Below are positions 1 to 11,527 of a stretch of 64,000 nt of DNA, piece after piece. The notes under the pieces were generated by a model. It saw only the letters and a list, made by a program, of their open reading frames with translations, was not told the DNA's origin and ran no database searches. This DNA is from Sarcomyxa edulis. Its lineage: Eukaryota > Basidiomycota > Agaricomycetes > Agaricales > Mycenaceae. The position numbers were made by a program, and so were the translations under genes. The stretch lies in the NCBI GenBank assembly GCA_009761415.1, contig QUOL01000002.1:1240001-1304000 (forward strand), given 5' to 3'. The number at the start of each line of letters is the position of its first letter. The first letter of the stretch is position 1.

Positions 1-1038
1 TCGGCTAGGGAGTCCGCAGGTTCAGATTTTTTCTCCAGATACGATTCCTCCTCGCTGTGCAGAGAGCGTCGATTTCTTTTCCGCATAAGAGCAAGTGCTG
101 CTGCCAGGATTCCAACGCTAATAAGACCGATAGCTGTAAACGTTCCCGCGACTGCGGACTTATTTTGCCAGAACCTGAGATCCAAGAATAAATTGACAAG
201 CGAAATTGAAATGTGCCAGATTGCTTACCCCTTGGAGGCAGCACTTGCAACCTGCGTTTCCAGTGGAACATCGGATGACGACGTTTGTGGGACGCTATTC
301 ACGGAGGTAGGGGTGACAACAAGTGTGCTTCCAGATTCGTGCAATATGGTGGACGTCGCAGTTGCTTTTGCTGAAGTTGGCTTGGTTGAACTAGTGGCAG
401 AAGTAGATGAAGACGAGGAACTATGCATTGACAAGAGATCAGTGCAAAGAGATATCTCAAGAAGATGAATGAACGGACGTAGTTGTGGAACGAGTAGAAG
501 CGATTTGAATTCGCGTGGATGGTGCGGACGAGGAACTCGGTGAACTCGAGGAAGTAGATGTCGAAAACGAGAATGAAGACGTTAAGAATGAGGAGGAGGA
601 GAACGAAGAAGATATAGATGATGATGCTGATGAAGTTCCATTGCTGGTACTTGTCGGAATTGAAGACGACAAAACCGTAACGGACACAGACCCTGAGATT
701 GTGGAGGAGCTTGGAGATACGGATGATAAATCAGATGAGGATGAGGATGATGATGAGGGTGGGGAAGACGCGGATGTGGGTGATGTGCTTGTCGAGACGA
801 CAATCGATGTCGCCGCGGAGGCAGTATTAGTAGTGCTTGAGGTAGTGCTTGTAGAAGCTGGCTGGTCAGTCGACCTGCGGCCTGTGTCTTGACGAATATC
901 GAGAGCTATGCCGCGTCGATGCAGATCGAATGAGTGGGATTCCCTTGTGTGGGACTTGTTGATGACGATGAACGATAGAGTCACTAGAAGGATGAGTGAA
1001 ATGAGAGTGGGGGTGAAACGCGTTATTGAGCGATGCAT
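1..1038 (-). CDS. Ser/Thr-rich single-pass membrane protein, 3' part cut by window edge
   Basis: Exons 475..1038 (5' exon, donor at 474 or 478), 229..420 and 1..174; the C-terminus runs off the left edge. The N-terminus has a hydrophobic stretch (TLISLILLVTLSFIVIN), a signal peptide or anchor, followed by about 200 residues made almost only of Ser, Thr, Pro and Ala. After the second intron comes one membrane segment (GTFTAIGLISVGILAAALAL) with a stop-transfer cluster RKRNRR and an acidic tail. This is the architecture of fungal cell-wall sensors and Mid2/Wsc-like proteins, but no defining cysteine domain is present, so only the topology is claimed. The last intron (175..228, GTAAGC donor, CAG acceptor) is well supported because it joins the frame straight into the membrane segment. 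Confidence 0.6.
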
Positions 1039-1472
1039 GTTATATGAAAGACCCTACTACGGCGGCGAGGATGCCGACGTTTAGTTAGATAATTGATCAA
1101 GAGGACGGAATGGTGGGTTTAATAGAGCAGGAATAGAAAATGTAGGCGGCATAATTGAATCTTACATACCCCTAGGTCTTTATTAGGATGTGATGCCGGT
1201 GACTAGCAACCGGTATTGGTGCCGCAATTTCAAAGTCCATCACTGTTGCTCCAGTCTGGCCCTCCATGTGCAGAGTCCCGTCTGGTCTTGCTTCCTTTTG
1301 CCAAGGGTCGACAGATCGACTGCCAACAGGCTATACAGTGTTTTCAGAGTCCCGAACCAATTCGCCCCATTTGTGAAATTTGCCATCGAGATGAAAAATA
1401 TGATTGAATCATCGCGATAGTATAGCGATTCGTCAATGAAGCCTCAAGCAACGATTTTGGTACTGAGGATCA
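1039..1472. other. intergenic, no gene seen
   Basis: Head of the Ser/Thr-rich gene (minus) and tail of the coiled-coil gene (minus). Short open frames on the plus strand have no recognisable content or splice partners. It probably holds the promoter of the left gene. Confidence 0.5.
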
Positions 1473-3206
1473 CTATTGCTTCGTAGCTTGACCTTTTGGT
1501 ATCCGCGTCCCCTTCTGCTTTAGTTCATATCCCATTTTCAAGGTAAATTCACGAGACGCATCTACGTGAGATTTTCCTGAAATCTGAACACACAACTGAG
1601 TCAAGTCACCAAAATCTAGCTGTCGTGTGATCTCTGGTTGGTCCATGTGAGGGCACCGCTCGTGCAACTTCGAGGTCAGCGTCAGCCTTGACTGAGAGTT
1701 CGATTGATGTGTTAGTATTTTTAGGTCCCATCGAGATAAAAGTGGCAGATTGACTTGCCTGTTCGCCCAAGGTTTGCCACACTGGCCACAAGTCAACCAC
1801 AGTCCAAGTCTGGTCTCCAATAAAGTACCAGCCTTTCTGCAAATTATCTTGGTGAATACACATATCGTCGGAAACAAGATAACCGAAGACCTTCTTTATC
1901 GGGAAGAAAAATGTGTGGAACACATGGCTTTCTACGCTCTTTTGCGAGATATATTTTTTGATCATGTCGTTCGTCTTTTGTGGAGCCCAGTCCACGAGGT
2001 ATGTCACCGAACCGGATTCCAAGATAATAGGGTCATATACGAAGGCAAGCCTGTTCACCATTTGAAGACGTAGGGAGTGGTCTTGAGACTGGGTGATACT
2101 GTAGTATAAGAGACACGGGGTCATTCGAGCTCGAAGGTGTTGCTAGCGGGGAGCCCTACCTCTCCAAAGAGTATACCTATCATGGAAGGTCAGCGAGCGA
2201 TATAAACAGGGCATGGAAGCTTCGGACCATCTCTTCGTCCATTTGGAGACGTTTCGGAAGATCACCCCACGACAACGGCCCTGTCACTTGCTTTGTCGAA
2301 CTGGGAGGCTTTGAATATTGGATGGTCCACTGATCATGAGGACTAGAATCCGGAGTGGGTTGCACCGGGGTGCCCACGATCTCAGGCGCGAGGTTGGAAG
2401 GTCCAGCAGTCCATCCCGATGGGTCAGTGAAAAGAGAAGGGAAATCCAGCAGGGACGCCGGTCCCATGAGATCCGTGGGCAACTCTGCTGGTACATCCTG
2501 CGGCAATTTCTTAATCTCCCGATCAACGTAGGCCTCTTCAGCATAGCTCGTAACAGCAGCATGAGTCTCGGAGGAGGTGGAGGTTGCATCGTCGATTATG
2601 GAACCCGATTTCGATTCCAACCCAAGATCTTTTTGAGAGGTAGGGTGACCCTCTTTGTCCAGGACGTCGGTGTTTAGGGCCTGCAAGGTCTACATCGATT
2701 AGAGCTGACGGACAGAATCTGGGACGGTATCATTCACCTCTTTCTCGTCCACTAAATCTCGTATGACCTTTCTCGCATGCCTAAGTTTACGCAAGTCTGA
2801 CCTTCGTGCATTCACGGCGTCTTCAACTTCAGCAACTCTCTGAGCTGCTCCTCTTTCAAGTTCTGTATTCTGCACTTGAAGTTGCTTCGTCGTATTAGAT
2901 AGTTCCTCGTTCTTGGATTCCAGTTCATTGATCCTGGCCTGAGTTTCTGCAAGATCTTCCCCTATCGTCGTTGCAAATCCTTCGAGTCGTCCTTGGACGC
3001 GCGAAAGAGTCTCGAGAGCAAGCGCGACCTGTCATCAGTAGAAACGACAGTCAGTGGACCACAAAATAGTATACATGGATCAAAATCAGCCAACCTCGTC
3101 TCGCAGGGACTGTATCTCTAGATAGACTCGCGGGGTCATCAAATCGCGAAAAAAGACGGAAGAAATCGCGTCGACGATAGTTGCAATCGCTACTTCGGTT
3201 GAGACA
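1473..3206 (-). CDS. coiled-coil protein of unknown function (5' end unresolved)
   Basis: Credible exons are 1473..1691, 1759..2098, 2208..2689, 2738..3028 and 3095..~3206. Their phases agree from the second exon on (444 codons). The N-terminal part is a coiled coil of about 100 residues (heptad-like Leu/Glu/Gln runs such as LAETQARINELESKNEEL), then an acidic Ser/Pro linker, then a globular C-terminal part with many Trp and Tyr (YFIGDQTWTVVDLWPVW). I do not recognise the family. Intron 1692..1758 starts GCAAGT and has a TACTAAC branch site about 20 nt before its AG; using it extends the frame to 1473, while a GTCAAT donor 4 nt inside gives an earlier stop at 1606. The 109-nt intron 2099..2207 has a weak GTTTAT donor, so 1473-2098 could be a separate gene. 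Upstream of 3206 I could not find an in-frame first exon; a short open stretch at 3237-3316 may belong to it. Confidence 0.45.
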
Positions 3207-3506
3207 CAAGCATCACTTCGCTAAGCACTTTAAGCTCACTCTTCTTCTCCGCTTTGTGCGTAATCCGCCTGCTTGTAACGGTGGTCGACGCATTTCAACG
3301 AATCTTGGAGAGCGTCCTTGATAGTTCAGGTTGAAGGTGAGCGCTTGAGCAACGTTTTTCCGCCATTGACGCGTTTGAACGCCGTCCTGATCGATGCATG
3401 TGGGTATTTCAACAACGGTCCTTCGCATGTGAACGGTCTGATTCACATAATGTTCTATCTTCCTATAACCGATAAAGTTCGATTCTTCATCTATAGATAA
3501 CGCGCT

Positions 3507-4814
3507 ATGGCTGCGGCAAGGCTCTTGGTCGACGTTCACACTCATGTATATTTGCCCCGTTACGTGTCTATGCTCAGGTCGCGGACGTCTGTCCCCAGAA
3601 TCTTATCGGCGGAAGGACAGACAGGAGAGAGACTTCTCATTTTGGACCATGAACCCAGTGGAGGGAGGCCAGTCGGTTCCCAGTATTGGGACCAAGCTGA
3701 AAAGCTGAAATTCATGGATCGACATGGTATCAACGTATCCGTAGTGAGGTCAGTCCTACGCTCTGTTATCTCTGTTCTTTTCCAACTAAGCTTTCTCCGA
3801 AAGCTCTGCGAATCCTTGGCTAGACTTCCTTCCAGCGACCGCTGCACATACATTAGCATCTGAGTTGAATGAAGATCTTGAAGAATACTGCTCCTCGTCC
3901 CCAAGTATCTCTGGAACCTCCATCAGGCGTCTTTACGGGTTTGGATTACTTCCTCTCGTTCCCGAGATTACGACTACTGCCCTCCTAGACGCGGTGGACC
4001 AAATATCCAAACTCTCGCATCTGAAAGGACTGATCATTGGTAGTCGTGGAGTTGGGAAAGGCTTGGACGATGAAATTTTGGATCCCGTGTGGGCAGCTAT
4101 CGAGAAAGCTGGACTAGTAGTCTTCCTCCATCCACATTATGGGGTCGACAATGAAGCTTGGGGAAGCAAGGAGAATGGTCATGTCCTTCCTCTTGCGCTG
4201 GGATTTCCGTTTGAAACAACAGTCGTGAGTCATCGTTTTCGGTCTCTTCGTCTAACTCTGCTGTTGACTGGTCGTAATCGCACAGGCCACGACACGATTG
4301 ATCCTATCTGGAGTTCTTGACAGGTTCCCGGCCCTTCGTATCTTACTTGCCCATTCTGGTGGCGCTCTACCCCAACTATCGTCCCGCTTAGCGTCATGTA
4401 TTGATCACGATCCTGTCGTGGCCTCCCGATTGAAACACGATGCGCGATTTTATCTAGGTGGGTCCTGGTCTCGTGCACGCATGCATACTTCTGATTCAAT
4501 GTTCAGGCAAACTGTATTTTGACGCTGTGGCGTATGGTTCTGAGGAGCTCGGGTTCGTCAGCGATGTCATTGCTCGTGCCAAAAATTACGAAACTAGATC
4601 TTCTTTCATTGGGCCTACGGATCGGAAGTTGGGAAGTAGTCGGATGATGTTCGGCACTGATCATCCATTCTTCCCTCCTCTGGAAGCTACAGACAAGTGG
4701 AAAAGCGTAGTCGAGAACCTTGAGGCAATCGACGGTGTCGAGGGATGGACGCAAGCCGACAGAGACGGCGTAAGGGGAGGCAATGCGTTGTCGCTGTTTA
4801 ATATTGAAAAATAA
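3507..4814 (+). CDS. ACMSD-like amidohydrolase decarboxylase
   Basis: Exons 3507..3748, 3804..4224, 4286..4457, 4507..4814 give 380 aa. The N-terminal metal motif DVHTHVYLP, the mid-protein VVFLHPHYG, the ILLAHSGGALPQL strand and the late FGTDHPFFPP block are the metal-ligand and active-site blocks of the ACMSD branch of the amidohydrolase superfamily. ACMSD decarboxylates 2-amino-3-carboxymuconate semialdehyde (ACMS), diverting it from quinolinate and NAD synthesis. Relatives decarboxylate 6-methylsalicylate or gamma-resorcylate, so substrate is inferred. The adjacent tail-to-tail gene is quinolinate phosphoribosyltransferase (45 bp between stop codons), which favours the kynurenine-pathway reading. 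The start is the first Met directly before the HxH strand, as usual for the family. Confidence 0.8.
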
Positions 4815-4859
4815 TAATGGGTGTACAGTTATGGTCTATCTACTTGTTCGTTCCTTCTT

Positions 4860-6018
<1,159 letters not shown>

Positions 6019-6331
6019 CGGATTGCAAAGGAGGAAAGACTGGAGTGGCTGACATCACTTTAATGATGATGCAGTCTTACTGATCGAGAGAGAAAGCTCT
6101 ACAAGCGCTATGGGATGCCATGTCTAGACTTGTTCATGGTAATGCCATACAAATAGTGTGATAGTGTACTGTATATTTAGATGAATCGGTGCTGTGTCCG
6201 AGGTCATAGAACTGTACGATGTAGGTAATGTGTCCAAGGTGCCCAACACAGCTAAAAAATTGTCCGTGGAATAGTAAGAGCGTCTGTCTCGAAGCCAATG
6301 AATTGTCAAAGGTTTCCACTATCCCAATTGC
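6019..6331. promoter_or_regulatory. intergenic, presumed promoter of the QPRT gene
   Basis: It lies between the start codon of the QPRT gene and the stop of the Kre9-like gene, both on the minus strand. No TATA box or known operator stands out, and the two overlapping small open frames here have no recognisable content. Confidence 0.35.
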
Positions 6332-7122
6332 TTAGACAAAGAAAACGCCAACGACTGCGAGAAGGACTCCAATGACACCAGTAGGTGCACCAATGGGGAG
6401 GGCCGCATTGGCGCTCGTGGATGCTTCAGTGCCAGCCGAGCTTGTAGCGGTAGAACCGGCGGACACGGTAGAGCCAGAGCCAGCAGAGGTCGCGGTCGCA
6501 ATCAGAGTACTTCCAGTCGCGCTGTACATGCGTGAAAAGTGAGTTTTATCTGGCAGATATCGAGAAACAGCAACTCACGATCTCAGTGACGCAGAGTTGG
6601 ACGACGCCGACGCTTGGGAAGAACCCGAGCTTCCAGATGAGGATCCAGTCGAGCTTGAACTCGAGCTTGTGCTAGCAGTGAAGTTGAACTGCGCAGACTG
6701 GGCAAGGATGGCAGAAGCCGCGGTTACAAGGTTGACTCGGTATAAAGTACCAGTAGGCCATCCCGAACTAGTGGGATAGGTTAGAAATCAAACGTATGAT
6801 AGACATGGATAATACATACGAGGGCGGGCTGACGGACAGAGTTCCAAGAGTTCCATCGACGTTAGTAGCGAGAGTGTCGCTGAATGTAGAGTCGGCCTAG
6901 AAAGGAAGTGTAAGATGACGACTTGATTTGGCAAAGAACAAGAAAATGAAGTACATCGTTGACTAGAACTGCGGTGAAGTTCGTGGGGTCAGAGGATACG
7001 CGTGTCCATGAGAGAGTCTGAGCTCCCGAGGTGGTCCATCCGGTGCTAGCAGCAGGAGAAGTGACTGTATAGGCGAGCGCGGACGTCGCGAGAGTGAGAA
7101 CAACGGCGGCGAAGGAACGCAT
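6332..7122 (-). CDS. Kre9/Knh1-like Ser-rich GPI-anchored cell-wall protein
   Basis: Exons 6955..7122, 6820..6896, 6579..6767, 6332..6521; 207 aa. A signal peptide (MRSFAAVVLTLATSALA) leads into a compact beta domain (YTVTSPAASTGWTTSGAQ, LSWTRVSSDPTNF, GWPTGTLYRVNLV, ILAQSAQFNF) typical of the Kre9/Knh1 N-terminal family. A long Ser/Thr/Gly/Ala stalk follows, and the protein ends in a short hydrophobic tail (VIGVLLAVVGVFFV), a GPI-attachment signal. Such proteins sit on the outer plasma membrane or wall and are linked to beta-1,6-glucan assembly; that role is family inference. All three introns are 52-58 nt with clean GT-AG borders. Confidence 0.85.
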
Positions 7123-7386
7123 TGTGAGGGATTATAGTGGTAGAAGATGGGTGAAGTTTTTGAAAAAGAAAGGAAGGAACGTGGAGACTGAAGCTTGAAG
7201 TACGCAAGCTCTTAAAAGACGGGGAAACTAGAACAGCCTGAACTGGTACGGACACCCATCCCCGTCAACACTTTACCCGGACGGCCTCACCGTCACCGAC
7301 TCAAACTCTTCGCATTTCAACGCAGGCGGGCTTTACTACGCGTGCACAGCAATCCGTTATAAACTCGCCGTTATCATACAAAATGG

Positions 7387-10300
7387 CTACATATCGTGCA
7401 TGGGAAGTAGGATGCTTTCCAACGATTTCTCGTGTCGCGTGCTGTCCGTCATTCCTAGACCAGCCTCTTCTAGTTGCTGCAGCACACTCCGATAGATACT
7501 TGGATCCTCAGGGCCTGCAACGCCTCTGACACGCACCCCTCCGTCCAGGACTTTCAGGGCGGCGAACGCCACTGGTAGACCAACAGTTCGAGACATGGCA
7601 GAGGCTTTCGGCGTCCCAAACGTGACAAGAGTAGAGGTATGGATTTCATCTAGAGCCTCGCCACGAGTTGGCTTGGAGTTAGAGTTACGTACAATGATCT
7701 CGTGGTGGAGGATAACCATATCGCGTTCATTTGGATTGTATCGGAGTTGGTAGGCAAGAAGATGGCTAAACAAGTCCATGGGCGTCGTCGGTCCTGAAGG
7801 CAAGGATGGAAATAGTGATGATCGGGTGGAAGCAGGATCCGTGTTAGGGTCTAAGGATAGCCAAGTCAAGGCCTCTTCGAGCGGATGCACTTGTGCGGGG
7901 TCGATGATTCCTTTTATCACGTCCTTCACTGCATCCCCTGATCCCAGCTTGATGCCTCGTGTCAATAAACATTGTTGGATTAACGACGGCCAGCTTTTGA
8001 GAACGATTGTTTTCTCGGTCTCAAGGAGACCCAAAGATACAAAAGACTGCATCAATGCAGAGTATCCAGGATATCTAAGCATATGCATTGAGCTTTAGGC
8101 GGGAGGCGTCGAAAGCAAAACGTGTTACCGTAGAGTGCCGCGCAACAATGTCCGAAGCCCTTTCATGCCGTAGATTTCTGCATATAGAAGACTATCGCGG
8201 TTTGGTATGCCCTCCAATAGCTCCAAGTCGGTCGATATAGGTAAATTAGTAAACGGCCTGTGAAGCACGTTCCCTGGTGCCACATTGAATTCCTAGAGCT
8301 TGATTAGCAGTAGCATATACAGCGGCCGACATCATCTTACTTTGTCCCATAATCTATAACGTGCACCGTTCAGTGCAGCGGTAAGCACTCCCCGAGGACT
8401 CCAGCTAAACTTATAACGCAACGGCACACTCGAGCATTCCGGAGCGGGCAGCCCACCGCAGAACGATATGAATGATGCGACATTTTTGTCCTTCAGACCA
8501 TTGAGAAGGGAGATAGCAGAACAATGGTCGATCCCTGGATCCAGGCCAATTTCATTGAGAAGGAGTACATCAGCTGCGATGGCTCTGGATAAGATACGCG
8601 TCAGTACATGCAGACTCTCGGCAATAAAACATATATACTTCTCGTGCAACGCTCTCATTGCTGGTGATATATAGGAAGCGGTCACAAGATGTTTACGGTG
8701 TTGAATGCATAGATTTGCTATAGCCGGGTGCATGCCTGCAGGTAAGAGACTGAAGATGATCAAGACGTTGAATTCAGTCGGTCAAAGAGATCACACACCT
8801 TATTACGAGGTCTGCTTCTTCAATAAGAGCAGAGACATCTTCCAGTTGAGCCATATCGACAATCCTGGACTGAATGTTCGGAAAATTCTGGATCAAACGT
8901 TTGGTTTCCTCCACCGAGTTGCTGGCTGGGAGAGATGCAAAAGCATGTCAATCTGCGCCGCTTATAAGACGAGACAGGGACCAACCAACTAAGAGCTCGA
9001 TATCGTGACGTCTTGCAATCTCTTCGATCGCGGGACCAGAAACCATTCCACTACCCAACAATAGGATTCTCTTCTTCGACAGTCTATCCTTTTTTTGAAG
9101 GCCTAGGGCAGGATCTTCGACCGTTAAACCGTCAACCAACAAGCTCCTACTCGCCTCTGCATCCCTCCACTTCTCCACTTCTCCCGATAGCCCTCTATGT
9201 AAGTCCGTCAATCTACCATTGGTAGCAACAGTCGCTCTATCCAACGCGGCAGCCTCATCAACACGAGATTCTGTCGGTGCACCCGCGTACATTTGTATGA
9301 TGGTCTCCAGATACGGCATCAACTTCTCCGAGAAATGGTTCGACGCGTCTAGCGGGATAGATGCAGGCAGGATATCGACAGACATTATTTGCACGGACGG
9401 TAGAGATGCTGGGAGAGTACTGGGTCTTGTTTTATAGAACGGCGACGAGAGGGTCGTAGATTGTGTCAAAAATTGAAGACCACCCTATTCAAAAGTCAAG
9501 ATGGATATCGAGCTGAACAATCAATGTAGCATACCTCGACGTCGCAGCTGATATCACCGATGTTGGTGAACCTAGCTCCGCCAATCGATTGAGCTTTCTG
9601 GAGAGCGGTTTCTAATTGTGTGTTGGTCATTAAGCGGGGGTAGGAGGGCGACCATCCAGCACCGTTGAGGAATAAAGTAAGAAATGGGGCAACCTGATGA
9701 CAACAACTGTTAGTGAGTGTCTACTGAGAATACGACGTTGATACCTTGGAAGCAAAGTCGGATTTATAAGCCGAGGGATTGGCATAGTAGTCCGAGCGAG
9801 AATACGGCTGCCCGTCTAGTCTAGAAAGATAATCTTCTGGTTTAGCGTGCACAAGGTATATCTGAAATCGGGTTCAGCAGAGTTACATGAGGCAGCACAC
9901 TGTCGTACCTTCGTGAGGTCAGTGCCTACGCATCAAAGTCAGCTCTTCTGTGGAGATATGTACAACGAATGTTGCATACCAGGATTGGTGACCAATCGTG
10001 CAAGACTCGTAACCGAAATGTGCTCGAGGACACCTGGCCCCAAGTCAGAGAGGATTGACAAGCAACCTTCTGCTACGTTGCCCGTTCTGAGGTACGAGGG
10101 ATCAATTCAAGGCCTATAGATTGCGACGTCTATAGAGACGAACCCGGTTAATCCAATCACGACGGGCCCTAACCTTTTCGGTGTCCCTTCTGCAGCGATA
10201 GTGGCGCCGATTTGACGCATTGAGTTACGGAGATTTGATAGTGACGGAAGTGTATGTGGACGAGGTGTGTACTGAGATAGGGTGTCAAAGCTACGATCAT

Positions 10301-11069
10301 AGTGCTACGAGACATGGACGTACCAAAAAGGGGGACGCGATTCCGATCTCAAGATGGTAATGAGCCATTGACGACAAAGATTCAAGAACGCCAGCGACTG
10401 TTGCTCGACAAGTCAGAGTATATCGCATGCTTCATTAAACGCGTAAATACCTCCGGCAAACCACCCAAAACCCACCGTCCGCTTTCCTCCTTGAGTCTCA
10501 GTCAATAGCTCGTAATCAACCAAACGAGGCAGCAATGCTGAAACTTGTTTGGCCTTCTTTTCGTGTCCGGTAATGAACCGCGATAGAAGACCCATGTTGT
10601 ACGGTTGGCCTTTAGTTGTATGCGAAAACATGAAATGGGTCCGATAAGTCATGTCTTTCGATGCAGAACTTTGAACCGGCGCGGTAAGCGAATCAAGCTC
10701 AGAGATAGGTGTTTCTTTGATTCCGACAACAATATGAGCAGAACGAAGGTCATCTTGCGCGTGTGCACCAGCCTGAAATACGATATACTATGTAAATCTC
10801 GTGAAGACGTTGAAGAGAACGATGAGACGCGCCTTTATGAACTCGTCTATATGGAAGACCCTCCTTTCACAGTTTTGCACGAGAACCTTGGCTTTTAGTT
10901 CCTTTACAAGGTATTCAACAGCCCTGGGTGTTAAGGGACATCGACGTTCCCAAATCCTGGATGGATCCTCTCTACGGATACCTATCGTCACTGGACGCTT
11001 TAGGAGGCGCCCAAGCTGGGCAGGTATCGGGGAGGCCATTGGAGTTGGAGTTCGTTCCGATGCTCTCAA
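7387..11069 (-). CDS. bifunctional lysine-ketoglutarate reductase/saccharopine dehydrogenase
   Basis: Fourteen exons: 10833..11069, 10451..10772, 10324..10397, 10271..10144, 9980..10086, 9909..9925, 9745..9861, 9535..9693, 8986..9484, 8799..8925, 8639..8749, 8341..8584, 8129..8292, 7387..8074; 997 aa. The N-terminal half is an AlaDH/PNT-type reductase (RREDPSRIWERRCPLTP, RTHFMFSHTTKGQ, GLTGTGNVAEG). The C-terminal half is a saccharopine dehydrogenase (ILLLGSGMVSGP near residue 527, SLLPAGMHPAIANLC, NEIGLDPGIDH, SFCGGLPAPE, KFSWSPRGV). The enzyme interconverts lysine, saccharopine and aminoadipate semialdehyde. Intron 10773..10832 must use a GC donor to keep the conserved FIKAGAHAQDDL stretch. 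Exon 9909..9925 is only 17 nt. Yeasts encode the two activities as separate Lys1 and Lys9; the fused form is best known from plants and animals, where it degrades lysine. Confidence 0.88.
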
Positions 11070-11527
11070 CTAAAGAAGTGGATGGAATAAGATCCGTGCC
11101 GAGTACGAGTTGAATGAAGATGGGGCTACTGCCTGTCTTGGAGGCTTATCATCTGAGTATCATATGACCCTGATGCCAGCAGAATCAGCGAACAGATAGA
11201 CGCGTAGTTTCGCGAGATCAACGTACCTGGTGTCAGTGCAACGCGTCGTTCCTTACAAAAGTGAGTGTTAAAAGTGAAGGACAAGAACAGACGACGGCGC
11301 AGTCTCAAAAACGTCCGATAGATCTGGTGACCGGTAACAGTACTCTATCCAATTTTTCGCGATCCTTTGGCACAAACTGCCAACGAGTAACGACTTGTAT
11401 GTAGGCCGAGATTTGACAAAAAGGATTCGAGCAAGCTATCGATTCAAGGTCAGGCTAATTACACGCATCATTTGTTCTACAATTTGTACAGTGGCATCTC
11501 AACGCTCTCGAATTCCCTGTCTTACCG
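11070..11527. other. intergenic, presumed promoter of the lysine-ketoglutarate reductase gene
   Basis: Both flanking genes are on the minus strand; this 458-bp gap contains no credible exon. No clear promoter element was identified. Confidence 0.4.

Noticed and set aside
515..892. Plus-strand acidic open frame (Glu/Asp-rich)
   Set aside because: It is the exact antisense of the Ser/Thr-rich coding exon; Ser codons read backwards as acidic and Val codons. No splice or start context.
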